From Acidobacteriota bacterium (GTDB taxonomy: Bacteria; Acidobacteriota; Terriglobia; Terriglobales; Acidobacteriaceae), in contig JAJZVX010000020.1 of assembly GCA_021846985.1 (NCBI GenBank), positions 1 to 62,839 on the forward strand: a stretch of 62,839 bases of DNA. The letters are read 5' to 3'. The position numbers and the translations under genes are program-made. Below, piece after piece: positions 1-8,897 of the stretch; the first letter of the stretch is position 1, and every line of letters begins with the position of its first letter. Under the pieces are notes generated by a model. That model was not told the origin of the DNA. It made no database searches and saw only the letters and a list, made by a program, of their open reading frames with translations.

Positions 1-252
1 ACCGTCCGGAAGCTCAACATAGACCGTGGTCAACAGCACAAGGCAAGGGAGTCGCACAAGAGTTACAGCGCTTCTATTACCTCATTACGAGGTCAATTTG
101 ATCCCTGGGTCAAGACTCCCGCGAGTAAATTCACCAAGTTTTATTGCTATCAGTAAAACTTTGAGGGAAATTGTTCACTGCGGACGGCCATAAATTGCAT
201 TCATGACACCATCCATGCAATCTATCGCGCCATAAAGAAGAAGGATTGGACA
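1..252. other. Non-coding left edge of the window
   Basis: No reading frame here looks like a gene. The stretch is more AT-rich than the genes to its right and would carry the promoter of the excisionase-like gene. It belongs to the integrated element that ends at tRNA-Asp, but no repeat of the tRNA 3' end is visible, so the other att site must lie outside the window. Confidence 0.5.
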
Positions 253-576
253 GTGGTCATGCACGGCCGCACCATCGACACGGGTGCGATTTCAGCGATG
301 GAGGTTTCGATGTCCGTTTCCAGCCAGAGCATCAATCACAGCCTCGCTCCGACTCCTGCTATCTCGGATAGCCTCCGCAAGCCGCCTGCCTCAGAGTCGT
401 GGACACCGGAGCCTCTTCTCGATAGTGAAGAGGCCGCAGCCATCATGAAGGTTCATCCCAAAACACTCCAGAAGCTCGCACGCCAGGGCCGCATTCCCGG
501 AGTTCACGTTGGAAAGCTCTGGCGCTTTCGGGCGTCGGTAATAGAGGCATGGATTGCTCAGCAGATGGCCAGTTGA
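253..576 (+). CDS. Excisionase-type helix-turn-helix DNA-binding protein
   Basis: A 107-residue protein whose last 55 residues form a MerR/excisionase-like helix-turn-helix domain (LLDSEEAAAIMKVHPKTL, then IPGVHVGKLWRF). Members of this family bind DNA and often act as excisionase (Xis) or as a repressor beside an integrase. The first 50 residues are low-complexity and unconserved-looking. The GTG at 253 is only one option; ATG at 259, 298 or 310 would keep the domain, and none has a clear ribosome-binding site. It lies 75 bp upstream of the integrase on the same strand, which supports a role in excision or control of the element. The function is inferred from family and position. Confidence 0.75.
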   Translation: MVMHGRTIDTGAISAMEVSMSVSSQSINHSLAPTPAISDSLRKPPASESWTPEPLLDSEEAAAIMKVHPKTLQKLARQGRIPGVHVGKLWRFRASVIEAWIAQQMAS

Positions 577-650
577 AATCTGCTCGACCTCTGCCGCTGG
601 CGGCCTTATCCTTGAAGTAAGCCATTCGTGCCGCCTGGGAATGGAGAACA

Positions 651-1850
651 ATGAACAGGCGAACACGGTATCAACAAGGAAGCGTGCAACGCGAGAAGCG
701 GCGGAACGGGCCAGATGTATGGGTCTTCCGCTGGAGGCAGACAACCCCGGAGGGAGGAAGCAAGCGCCGGAAGGCAATTGTGGGGTCTGTCCTGGCTTTG
801 CCCACGGAAGCAGCCGCCCTCAAAGCAGCCCACGCATTGCGCATTGACGCCAACCAGGAAACCCCGCAGGCGGAAGGCGGGCCGAGCACAATTGCTCAAC
901 TGATCGCTCACTATCGGCTGAAGGAGCTGGCAGGAGAAGATCAGGGTCGCAAAGCGTTCTCGACGCGAGCCGCTTATGAGTCCTACCTGAAGGCTTGGAT
1001 ACTACCCCGATGGGGAGAACATCGGTTAGACCAGGTCAAGCCAGTCGCAGTTGAGGAGTGGCTGGGGGGCATCAAGCGGGCAAGAGGAACAAAGGCAAAG
1101 ATTCGGAATCTCATGAGCGCTCTCTTCCATCACGCGATGCGATACGAGTGGGTTGACCGCAACCCCATCAAGCTCGTCCGCCAAAGCGCGAAACGGGAGA
1201 AGGTGCCCGATGTATTCGAACTCGCGGAGTTACAACTTCTTCTCAGCAAGTTATCCGTCCGGGAACGCACCTTGGTCCTGCTCGACGCAGCAACTGGCCT
1301 TCGAGTCAGTGAACTGTTGGCGCTTCGCTGGCGCGATGTTGATTTTGAGAATCTTGAACTCCGTGTCACCCGCTCGATCTGGCATCAGGTCGTTGGCGAT
1401 TGCAAGACCGAAGCCTCTGCCAAGCCCGTCCCCATGGATGAGTACATGGCCGAGGATCTCAAACGGTGGCGTCGCCAAAGTCCGTATCCGATGCCCGATG
1501 ATTGGGTCTTTGCCAGTCCATCCATGCGAGGCCAACAGCCTTACTGGCCGGACAACCTCATGAAGCGCTACATCAGGCCGGTTGCACGCGCAATCGGCAT
1601 CCACAAGAACATCGGCTGGCACACTTTCCGCCACTCATTCGGCACTTTGCTCAAGGCGAACGGCGAAGATGTGAAGACCGTACAGGAGCTTTTACGGCAC
1701 GCCAACAGCAGAATCACGCTTGATGTGTACACGCAGGCAGTGAACTCAAACAAGCGAGCCGCGCAGAGCAAGGTTGTCAGGATGATGGTGCCGGGCGTGG
1801 GTCACGGAGAGGTTGCAGATGACCCGCGAAATCTTTGTCAGGGAACCTAG
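651..1850 (+). CDS. Tyrosine-type site-specific integrase
   Basis: A 399-residue phage-type integrase. The N-terminal SAM-like core-binding domain covers roughly residues 65-160 and the catalytic domain roughly 180-380. The catalytic set is complete: Arg in TGLRVSELLALRW, HTFRHSFG (H-x-x-R), the second His in LLRHANSRIT, and the nucleophile Tyr in LDVYTQ. ATG 651 follows a GGAG-containing stretch. It ends 70 bp before the 3' end of tRNA-Asp and reads toward it, the classic arrangement of an integrase beside its tRNA attachment site. The element therefore extends leftwards out of the window. The gene looks intact and functional. Confidence 0.93.
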   Translation: MNRRTRYQQGSVQREKRRNGPDVWVFRWRQTTPEGGSKRRKAIVGSVLALPTEAAALKAAHALRIDANQETPQAEGGPSTIAQLIAHYRLKELAGEDQGRKAFSTRAAYESYLKAWILPRWGEHRLDQVKPVAVEEWLGGIKRARGTKAKIRNLMSALFHHAMRYEWVDRNPIKLVRQSAKREKVPDVFELAELQLLLSKLSVRERTLVLLDAATGLRVSELLALRWRDVDFENLELRVTRSIWHQVVGDCKTEASAKPVPMDEYMAEDLKRWRRQSPYPMPDDWVFASPSMRGQQPYWPDNLMKRYIRPVARAIGIHKNIGWHTFRHSFGTLLKANGEDVKTVQELLRHANSRITLDVYTQAVNSNKRAAQSKVVRMMVPGVGHGEVADDPRNLCQGT

Positions 1851-1920
1851 TGGACCCTTATCGGACCCGGATTTGCTTGTCACTGAAGGTTGCCATAGCT
1901 TCTAAGTCTTTTAGAATCTA

Positions 1921-1962
1921 TGGCGGGGACGACGGGGCTCGAACCCGCGACCTCTGCCGTGA
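1921..1962. other. Probable attachment site in the 3' half of tRNA-Asp
   Basis: Tyrosine integrases of this type usually recombine at the 3' half of a tRNA gene, which the element restores on entry. The integrase sits immediately next to the T-arm/acceptor end of this tRNA. The second copy of the repeat is not in the window, so the exact core cannot be fixed. Confidence 0.4.
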
Positions 1963-1998
1963 CAGGGCAGCGCTCTAACCAAACTGAGCTACGTCCCC
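1921..1998 (-). tRNA. tRNA-Asp (anticodon GTC)
   Basis: On the minus strand this folds as a full cloverleaf. The acceptor stem is GGGGACG with CGTCCCC, then discriminator G and an encoded CCA at 1921-1923. The anticodon stem is CTGCC/GGCAG around the loop CTGTCAC, giving anticodon GTC, and the T arm is GCGGGTTCGAGCCCCGT. Its 3' end faces the integrase gene, so it is both a working tRNA gene and the probable integration target. Confidence 0.96.
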
Positions 1999-2240
1999 AA
2001 TGAAGCTTTAGGGGCGGTTTGTCTTCCCCTTTGCGAAGCGCCTTAAGGCTTTTTGTGCGGGGAGACCTGCCGCGATTTGTGGCTGTGACGATTGCGGCTG
2101 CGTAGCGCGTTGCAATCAGTCTCAGCAACCTTTTCGAGTGTAACAGAAAGACCGGCGTTTGGGGTGGCGCCGACGAAGAAAGCCGTGCTTTCCCCGGTCC
2201 CCGCGGCCGACTTCCGGAAGCGGGCCGCCGGAGGGATGCA

Positions 2241-3053
2241 TCAAGCTGTCCACGCGGCGCGGCTGCCGCGAGAGGGCGAGATGTAACCCATGTCCGTGGA
2301 GATGCCGCGCACGCACTGGAGCAAATGGTTGGCGATGGAGGGCAGCTTCTGCGCGGTAACGCGGAAGGAGGGCCCGGAGACGCTGACGGCGGCCACGGGC
2401 AGGCGCTGCGCGTCGAGGATGGGCACGGCGATGCAACGCAAGCCTTCCTCGAGCTCTTCATCGTCGACGGCGTAGCCGCGGCGGCGGGTCTTCTCGATTT
2501 CGGTGCGCAGAGCCTCGGGAGTGGAGATGGTGCGGTGGGTGAAGCGCTCGAAACGGACGCGGCGCACGATGTCGGCAATGCGGTCTTCGGGGAGGAAGGC
2601 AAGAATGGCTTTGCCGACGGAGGTGCAGTAGACGGGGTTGCTCGCGCCGACGCGGGTAATCATGCGCACCGAGCGGGCGGGCTCAATCTTGTCGATGTAG
2701 ACCACGCGGGCGCCCTCGAGGATGCACAGGTGCGCGGTTTCCTCGGTTTCAGAGACGAGGCGGCGCAGGTGCGGCTGGGCGCGGTCGCGCAGGTCGTATT
2801 GCTCGATGGCGCGACTGCCGTAATCGAAGAGCCGCAGGCCAAGACGGAACTTGCCGTTGCCGGTGCGCTCGACCATGCGATGGCGCTCCAGAACCATGAG
2901 GAAGCGGTGCGCAGTGCTTTTATGGAGCTGGAGCGAGGAGGCTACTTGCGCGAGCCCGAGGGGTATATCGCTTTCGCCGAGCAGATCGAGAACGGCAAAG
3001 GCTCTGTCTAAGGCCTGAACTTTATAGGTGCTTTGCGGGGTATTTTCTCGCAT
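2241..3053 (-). CDS. IclR-family transcriptional regulator
   Basis: A 270-residue IclR protein. The N-terminal winged helix covers residues 10-75 (KVQALDRAFAVLDLLGE, then LQLHKSTAHRFLMVLERHRMVER) and the C-terminal effector-binding domain residues 80-255 (VVYIDKIEP, VYCTSVGKAILAFLPED, RGYAVDDEELEEGLRCIAVPI). IclR proteins bind palindromic operators as dimers or tetramers and sense small carboxylates or sugar acids such as KDG. ATG 3053 has AGGGGA at good spacing. It stands alone between tRNA-Asp and the ABC exporter; a GATACC-A-GGTATC palindrome lies 70 bp upstream. A sugar-acid ligand is plausible because of the nearby uronate operon but is not shown. Confidence 0.92.
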   Translation of the reverse strand: MRENTPQSTYKVQALDRAFAVLDLLGESDIPLGLAQVASSLQLHKSTAHRFLMVLERHRMVERTGNGKFRLGLRLFDYGSRAIEQYDLRDRAQPHLRRLVSETEETAHLCILEGARVVYIDKIEPARSVRMITRVGASNPVYCTSVGKAILAFLPEDRIADIVRRVRFERFTHRTISTPEALRTEIEKTRRRGYAVDDEELEEGLRCIAVPILDAQRLPVAAVSVSGPSFRVTAQKLPSIANHLLQCVRGISTDMGYISPSRGSRAAWTA

Positions 3054-3108
3054 TGTGGTCCCCTGTTTCTACTTGTGACTTCCATGTTAGTCTGCATCTT
3101 CTGGAACG

Positions 3109-3135
3109 GTATGTCAACAGGTGATACCAGGTATC
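3109..3135. promoter_or_regulatory. Palindromic operator candidate upstream of the IclR gene
   Basis: The stretch holds three GGTAT/ATACC half-sites: GGTAT at 3109-3113, then the perfect palindrome GATACC-A-GGTATC at 3123-3135. Position just upstream of the IclR regulator start suggests autoregulation. Sugar-acid regulators of the UxuR/ExuR type use similar GGTATACC cores, but the binding protein here is a guess. Confidence 0.45.
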
Positions 3136-3316
3136 CAAGGATGGAATGTCATTGCAGATTGTGGAGAGCGCAGGCGAGTGCTTGCTTGTCATGGCCGACC
3201 GCAGGAAGGCGGGTCCAGGTCAACGCGGTTTTGTTTTAGACGCGGGGCGGGCCTCAGCAGGCTTGCCGGGCAGAGATGACAAGGGCGCGTAGTGGGGGCG
3301 ACTTTCTGGTTGCGCT

Positions 3317-5206
3317 TCAGGCTTCCACGGCATCGCCCTCGCCGGGAGCGAGGAAGAGATTGGCTTCGAGGCCGTGCTGCCGCGTGTAGAGGTCGTAGTA
3401 GCGGCCGCCCATGGCGAAGAGGGCGTGGTGGCTGCCGCGCTCCACAATGCGGCCTTCTTCGACCACGAGGATCTGGTCGGCGCGGCGGATGGTGGAGAGG
3501 CGGTGGGCGATGACGAAGGTAGTGCGGCCCTGCATGAGCTGTTTGAGGCCGGCCTGGATCATGGCTTCGGACTCGGAGTCGAGGGAACTGGTGGCCTCGT
3601 CGAGGATGAGGATGCGGGGCTCGGCGAGGAGGGCGCGGGCGATGGAGAGGCGCTGGCGCTGTCCGCCGGAGAGCTTGACGCCGCGTTCGCCAACGATGGT
3701 GTCGTAGCCCTCGGGAAAGCGCTCGGCAAACTCGTCGACGCGGGCGGTGTGACAGGCAAAGAGGAACTGCTCATGGGTAGCGTCAGGACGGGAGAAGAGG
3801 ATGTTTTCGCGGATGGAGCCGTCGAAGAGAAAGGAGTCCTGCAGGACGACGCCGAGTTGGGAGCGGAAGGTGTCGAGGTTGACGCGGGCGAGGTCGAAAT
3901 CGTCCACGAGGACGCGGCCGCTGGTAGGGGTATGGAAGGCGCAGAGGAGGCTGATGATGGTGGATTTTCCGGAGCCGGAGGAGCCGACGAGCGCGGTGAC
4001 GGAGCCGGGTTCGGCCTGGAAGTCGATACCATGGAGAACCGGTTTGCCGGGCTCGTAGGCGAAGGCGACGTTCTCAAAGCGGACGGCGCCGTGGATGGGG
4101 GGGATATGGAGGGTGCGGGCGGGGTTCTGGTTTTCTTCGAGCTCGGCCATGATCTCGCTGGTGCGGTCGAGGCCGGCAAAGGCTTCAGTGAGCTGGGTGC
4201 CGATGTTCACGATCTGGAAGACCGGGGCGATCATGAAGGCGAGAAACATGTTGTAGCTGAAGTAGTCGCCCACGGTCCACGTGCCGTGCAGCACGCTGTG
4301 GCCGCCGAGCCACATGACGAGCGAGGAAACGAGGCCGAGAACGGTGGTGGAAGCCGAGCCGAGGAGGCTGGTCATGGTGAGGGACTTCATGACATTGCCG
4401 AGCAGGCGTTCGACGCCGGCAGAGAAGACATGGGCCTCGCGGTCCTCGGCGTGATAGCCCTTGATGACGCGGACGCCGCCGAGGGACTCGGTGAGGCGGC
4501 CGGTGACCTCGGCGTTGATTTTGGCGCGTTCGCGGAAGATGGGCCGGATGACTTTGAAGGCGTACTGCAGGACGAAGACGAAGACGCCGAGGACGCTGAA
4601 GACCGTGAGCGTGATGGCGACGCTGCGGTGGAGCAGATAAAGGAAGGCGAGGACGGCGGTGAGCAGGCCGCCGACGAACTCGACCAGGCCGGTTCCCACA
4701 AGGTTGCGAATGCCCTCGACATCGGACATGATGCGGGCCACCAGGGTGCCGGTGCGGTTGGCGTCGTAGTAGGAGACGGGGAGAAGGCCGACGTGGCGTT
4801 GCACCTGGCGTCGCATCTCGGCGATGAGTCGCTGTCCGGCTTTGGACAAGAGCTGGGTAAGAGAGAACGAGGTGAGCGCCTGGACAATCATGGCGGTGAA
4901 GACCAGGGCGATGATGCGGGGCAGCAATTCAGGATGGCCGTGGGGGGCAAGGACTTTGTCGAGCAGCGGCTTGGAGGTATAGGGCAGCACGAGGCCGGCG
5001 ACGCGGTTGATGGTCATCAGGCCCATGCCGAGCACCAGCAGCGGCACGCGCGGGGCGACCAGTTCGCGAATCTGCGGCCAGAGTTTTTTAAGGCTGGTTT
5101 TGTGTTTGGGCAGATTGGCCTGAGCGGCGCGGGCGCCGCCACTGTGCGGCAGGCGTTCCGCGCGCGCGCCGCTCATGCCCAGATGCCCGCCCCGCATGGA
5201 AGCCAT
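3317..5206 (-). CDS. ABC exporter, fused membrane and ATPase domains (MsbA/lipid A or multidrug type)
   Basis: A 629-residue half-transporter with an N-terminal six-helix ABC transmembrane domain (about residues 30-330) and a C-terminal nucleotide-binding domain. Walker A GSSGSGKST is at 408-416, signature LSGGQ near 512, Walker B ILILDEATSSLD near 532, and the H-loop His in FVIAHRLST. Family members flip lipids, drugs or peptides as dimers. I place the start at ATG 5206 rather than 5254: GAGAGGG lies 8 bases upstream, and this start follows the stop of the preceding membrane gene by 4 bases, whereas 5254 would overlap that gene. The two genes are probably co-transcribed. Substrate unknown. 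Confidence 0.93.
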   Translation of the reverse strand: MASMRGGHLGMSGARAERLPHSGGARAAQANLPKHKTSLKKLWPQIRELVAPRVPLLVLGMGLMTINRVAGLVLPYTSKPLLDKVLAPHGHPELLPRIIALVFTAMIVQALTSFSLTQLLSKAGQRLIAEMRRQVQRHVGLLPVSYYDANRTGTLVARIMSDVEGIRNLVGTGLVEFVGGLLTAVLAFLYLLHRSVAITLTVFSVLGVFVFVLQYAFKVIRPIFRERAKINAEVTGRLTESLGGVRVIKGYHAEDREAHVFSAGVERLLGNVMKSLTMTSLLGSASTTVLGLVSSLVMWLGGHSVLHGTWTVGDYFSYNMFLAFMIAPVFQIVNIGTQLTEAFAGLDRTSEIMAELEENQNPARTLHIPPIHGAVRFENVAFAYEPGKPVLHGIDFQAEPGSVTALVGSSGSGKSTIISLLCAFHTPTSGRVLVDDFDLARVNLDTFRSQLGVVLQDSFLFDGSIRENILFSRPDATHEQFLFACHTARVDEFAERFPEGYDTIVGERGVKLSGGQRQRLSIARALLAEPRILILDEATSSLDSESEAMIQAGLKQLMQGRTTFVIAHRLSTIRRADQILVVEEGRIVERGSHHALFAMGGRYYDLYTRQHGLEANLFLAPGEGDAVEA

Positions 5207-5210
5207 GCGC

Positions 5211-5591
5211 TCAACCCTCTCGCGAGCGGCGCGCGTTGAGGAACGAGCGCACACAAAGGTTTACGTAGACGAGCATGAGGCAGGCCATGACGAGCTTATA
5301 GGCAATGGCCTTCATGTCGGGATCGATGCCCTCGGCGCGGGCGTGGCCGTAGCTTTGCAGCGCGGAGACGGCACCTGTCAGCAGAGCGATAACGCCGATG
5401 GCCGAGTTGACATGCATGAAGAGTTTGCGGCGGCTTTCGCTGGGGCTGATGGCGAGAAATCCAAAGATGCCCAGTGCCAGGCCAAACGCGGTGTAGACCC
5501 ATTCCATGGAATGAGCGCCGGGGAGGGCGAAATAGCCGGCCACGCCAAGTGAGACAAGAAGGAACGCGAAGACTAACGTGACTTTTGCCAT
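5211..5591 (-). CDS. Small four-helix membrane protein of unknown function
   Basis: A 126-residue protein with four hydrophobic segments: about residues 4-24, 28-48 (VYTAFGLALGIFGFLAI), 63-83 (AIGVIALLTGAVSALQSY) and 95-115 (LVMACLMLVYVNLCV). It ends in a short basic tail. I do not recognise the family. It is the first gene of a pair with the ABC exporter, whose start codon follows its stop by 4 bases, so translation of the two may be coupled and it may assist the exporter. Confidence 0.7.
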   Translation of the reverse strand: MAKVTLVFAFLLVSLGVAGYFALPGAHSMEWVYTAFGLALGIFGFLAISPSESRRKLFMHVNSAIGVIALLTGAVSALQSYGHARAEGIDPDMKAIAYKLVMACLMLVYVNLCVRSFLNARRSREG

Positions 5592-5868
5592 GTTCGAACG
5601 ACCTCAGGGGAGAAATCCAGCTTTAAGTCTAACCGAATGTGCGCGCAGCGGCCAGTAATTGATGCGGCGGCAAAGGCGGCGTGCCCGCCGCGCCGGCGCA
5701 CAAGCGCAGGAGGACAGCCGGCGGAGGCCGGGGATAGGGACATTCCCGGGCCGACTTGGAGAGAGGAAGGAAGCGCATGGAGCGCGGCCGGAAGGGAACG
5801 GCCCAGGGCCGGCGCATCAAACGGCGGCCCCAAGTCGTTCGAGCAGATAGGCGTTATCCCAACCGGCT

Positions 5869-6411
5869 TTGAGTCGTTTTTCGATCGACAAAGGGCAGGA
5901 GAAAACCTACGACCTGCATTACGGCGCCGAGCCTTTCCGTCTTGTGGGCCGCGACGAGCCGCTCTGGCTGGTCGTGGGAGCCGGCTTCGGCGAGCAGCCG
6001 ATCCTGCTCCTCACCAACCTCAAGCTGCGAGCGCGGGACTCGGAAAACGTATGGTGGGCGGCACGAATCTACTGGACCAGATGGAAAATTGAGGAGACTT
6101 TTCGCTTCGTCAAACAGAGTTATAACCTCGAAGATATCCGGGGGATGAAGTATCAGCGGCTGAAGAACTTAGTTGTGCCGGTGATGGCCGCAGCCTACTT
6201 CGCCGCCACCTTTTTGGGACAGCAGTTGAAGCTGCGCATTCTCGCCGAAAAGCTCCTGATCATCTCGCAGCGCTTCTTTGGCATTCCGCCCTTCCGCTTT
6301 TATGCTTTGGCAGACGGAATTCGCCGCCTTCTCTCCGGCAGCGCCTTCCGGCCGCCGCAAGAATCCCCCCCGGATGCCCAACTGGAGCTGGCTCTCATTT
6401 GGTCAGCCTGA
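5869..6411 (+). pseudogene. IS4-type transposase remnant (C-terminal part)
   Basis: The frame encodes about 180 residues matching only the C-terminal third of an IS4-family DDE transposase. The diagnostic Y-x2-R-x3-E-x6-K signature is present as YWTRWKIEETFRFVK, followed by the typical SYNLEDIRGMKYQRLKNL and a hydrophobic stretch. The N-terminal two thirds, with the first two catalytic Asp residues, are missing. No convincing transposase sequence precedes position 5860, and no inverted repeats are visible around the fragment. It cannot be active. It lies between the small membrane gene and the GH42 gene and marks an old insertion or deletion. Confidence 0.8.
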
Positions 6412-6539
6412 GAAATTCTGGGGAAAGTCCTGCACACTCTTGATTGACCCGCTCAACTTGGTGCGAATATTATAGACAGTCGCGCATTTCCATGCAGGAA
6501 TCATGCGGAAATCTTGCGTGCGAGGAGAGTGGAAAGACC

Positions 6540-8780
6540 ATGACGAAGAGGCAAGAGATTCAGAACGGACGGGATCATTCTTCGGGGACGCCGGGCCGCT
6601 GCAGTCGGCGGGCTCTCCTGCGGATGGCGGCGGCGCTGGCGCTGGCGGCGGCGGGACTGGGCATGGCGGCGGCACAGGAGCCGGCGGCCAACGCCGGAGA
6701 GCGCCAGCCTGCACTGACGGCGTGGGACCAGCAACTGCACGTGGGCACGGAGTTCTTCCTGAACCGCTCGATGACCAAGGCGGACGTGGACAAGCAATTC
6801 GCGCTGATGCACCAGACGGGCATCACGGTGGTGCGCATTTTTGTGATCTGGGATGACATTGAGCGGACGCCGGGGCACTGGGATCTGTCGCACTACGACT
6901 GGATCTACGACGCGGCGGCGAGAAACGGAATCAAGATTGCGGCCACGCTGTGCACGGAAGATCCGCCGGGCTGGATGGATATGACCACGTTTTATCACCA
7001 GCGGGCGAACTTGGATAATCCGGAGCTGCGCGCGCACGCCGAGGAGTACATCAAGCAGGTGGTGGGCCGCTACAAGGACCATCCGGGCACGGGTTTCTGG
7101 CTGCTGATGAACGAACCGACGAAGTACCACGAGGACCAGTACACCTTCCACGCCTTCGGGCAGTGGCTCGAGAAGAAGTACGGGACGGTGGAGGAGATAA
7201 ACAAGCATTGGTTCCGGCCCATCCAGTCGTTCGACGAGGTGAAGATCACCGAGGAACCGGGCCGCCCGAATTATTGGCTGGACGAAGAAGAGTACCTGGA
7301 CTGGAAAGAATTCAATGTGGACAACCTGATCAGCACGCTGGCGTGGATTCGCCAGAACGTGCTGGCCATCGATCAGAAGCATCCGATTCACTTCAACGTG
7401 ACGTCGCCGACGGGCGACGCCTACGGGCAGGATGTGTGGAAAGAGAAGGCCGTTACGGATATTCTGGGCGTTTCCATGCATACGGCATGGGCGGTGCCGC
7501 CGGATACGCCGGAACGGAATTACGGCGAGCTGTATGCGTACCGGCTGGACCTGATCGCAGGCGCATCCTTTGCCGATCCGGTGAAGCCGTTCTGGGTAAC
7601 GGAATTGCAGTCCGGGCCGACGATTTACACCGGACAATTCTCTCTCACGGTGACGCCGCAGGATCTGACGCGCTGGATGTGGGATTCCTATGGCGCGGGC
7701 GCGAACTCGGTGGTGTTCTGGCTATGGCAGCCGCGCGACATTGGCACCGAGGCCGGCGAGTGGGGTCTGGTGGGACTGGAAGGACAGCCGACGGTGCGCA
7801 CGCCCGCGGTGAAGACCGTGGCCGAGGTGCTCGCCAGGAATACGGTGCTGGCCAGCGAGCATCCGCAGCAGGCGCGCGTGGCGATTCTGTATGACCGTCA
7901 TGCGGCGGTGGTGAACGATCTGGACGGCAAGTGGCAGGGACGTCCGCGCGGCGAAGGCGTGAATGGCCGCTCAGAAGACGTGCAGAACGCGCTGAAGGGC
8001 TGCTATCTGGCGCTGTTCCGGGCGCACATTCCGGCGCAGTATGTGGACATCGACCAACTGAAACGGGGTGAGGTGGACAAGTTTCCGGTGCTGTACGCGC
8101 CGGTGGACTACGCCATGGACGACGCGACCATTGCGGCACTGAAAGAGTACGTGAAGCAGGGCGGCACGCTTTGGGCCGACGGCATCACGGGATGGAAGGA
8201 CGATCGTGGCAAGATTCGCGCCACCATTCCCGGGGGGCTGACGGAGTTGTTCGGCGCCGAAGCGGTGGAGATTTATCCCGTGCAGCCGAGCAATCCTTTC
8301 AGCGTGACAGCGGAGAAAGAACTGGGCGGCCAACTCTGGAAGTTGCCGCTGGAGATGAAGGGCGGCACGGTGGTGATGCGCGATCACGACGGTAATCCCT
8401 TCGAGGTTGCAAACACCTACGGCAAGGGCAAGGTCTACTACTTCACTTCGGCTGTGACCCTGGCCTACCTTTTGCGCGAGAACCCGATTGTGCACAAGTG
8501 GATTCTGGAGCCGGCGCTGAAGGAAGTGGGCGAGATGCCGATCCAGCTCAAACAGGGTTCGGATCATCTGCTTTTCCGGGGATTGACGGGCGCTTCGGGC
8601 TCTGCGGCCATCCTGACCAACTGGGGCGAGACGCAGACGGCGTCGGTGCTCTTCAAGGGCGCGCACAAGGTGAAGAACGCCATAACGGGCAAAGATGTGT
8701 CCGTGACCACCGAGCATGGCAATACTATTGCCACGCTCACGGTGCATGCCGGTGAGTGCGCCGTGCTGATGACGGAATAA
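6540..8780 (+). CDS. GH42 beta-galactosidase, Tat-exported
   Basis: A 746-residue glycoside hydrolase. Residues 22-46 form a twin-arginine signal (SRRALLRM, then an Ala-rich hydrophobic core ending AAAQ). The GH42 TIM barrel follows, with acid/base Glu192 in LLMNEPTKYHED and nucleophile Glu355 in FWVTELQSG, then the trimerisation and C-terminal beta domains. The family hydrolyses beta-galactosides, sometimes arabinogalactan side chains. ATG 6540 has GAGGAG upstream; an in-frame ATG at 6444 would place the signal too deep. It converges on the MFS porter gene across a bidirectional terminator. Exact substrate unknown; the neighbourhood suggests plant or microbial polysaccharide. Confidence 0.92.
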   Translation: MTKRQEIQNGRDHSSGTPGRCSRRALLRMAAALALAAAGLGMAAAQEPAANAGERQPALTAWDQQLHVGTEFFLNRSMTKADVDKQFALMHQTGITVVRIFVIWDDIERTPGHWDLSHYDWIYDAAARNGIKIAATLCTEDPPGWMDMTTFYHQRANLDNPELRAHAEEYIKQVVGRYKDHPGTGFWLLMNEPTKYHEDQYTFHAFGQWLEKKYGTVEEINKHWFRPIQSFDEVKITEEPGRPNYWLDEEEYLDWKEFNVDNLISTLAWIRQNVLAIDQKHPIHFNVTSPTGDAYGQDVWKEKAVTDILGVSMHTAWAVPPDTPERNYGELYAYRLDLIAGASFADPVKPFWVTELQSGPTIYTGQFSLTVTPQDLTRWMWDSYGAGANSVVFWLWQPRDIGTEAGEWGLVGLEGQPTVRTPAVKTVAEVLARNTVLASEHPQQARVAILYDRHAAVVNDLDGKWQGRPRGEGVNGRSEDVQNALKGCYLALFRAHIPAQYVDIDQLKRGEVDKFPVLYAPVDYAMDDATIAALKEYVKQGGTLWADGITGWKDDRGKIRATIPGGLTELFGAEAVEIYPVQPSNPFSVTAEKELGGQLWKLPLEMKGGTVVMRDHDGNPFEVANTYGKGKVYYFTSAVTLAYLLRENPIVHKWILEPALKEVGEMPIQLKQGSDHLLFRGLTGASGSAAILTNWGETQTASVLFKGAHKVKNAITGKDVSVTTEHGNTIATLTVHAGECAVLMTE

Positions 8781-8837
8781 GCGTCTGCACCACGAAGCGG
8801 GAGCGGCCCATGGACTGCCGCGCCCCCTGCAACTTGG

Positions 8838-8877
8838 AAGGCCGGCCAGATTGCTGAAAAGCGTTTTGGCCGGCCTT
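8838..8877. terminator. Bidirectional hairpin between GH42 and MFS genes
   Basis: A perfect 11-bp inverted repeat, AAGGCCGGCCA at 8838-8848 and TGGCCGGCCTT at 8867-8877, lies between the stops of two convergent genes and can end both transcripts. The T-tracts are short. Confidence 0.65.
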
Positions 8878-8897
8878 GCTGTTTATGCGGACGGCAG

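Noticed and set aside
1900..1916. Terminator of the integrase gene
   Set aside because: TTCTAA/TTAGAA is only a 6-bp AT stem; it is too weak to call and may belong to the tRNA 3' trailer.
3374..5239. A 621-residue open frame on the plus strand
   Set aside because: It is the antisense of the ABC exporter. Its product is rich in Gly, Asp and Glu with no domain pattern, as expected opposite a high-GC gene.
5637..6092. Possible N-terminal part of the IS4 transposase in another frame
   Set aside because: The predicted residues do not resemble the DDE domain of IS4 transposases, so I limit the remnant to the frame with the YREK motif.
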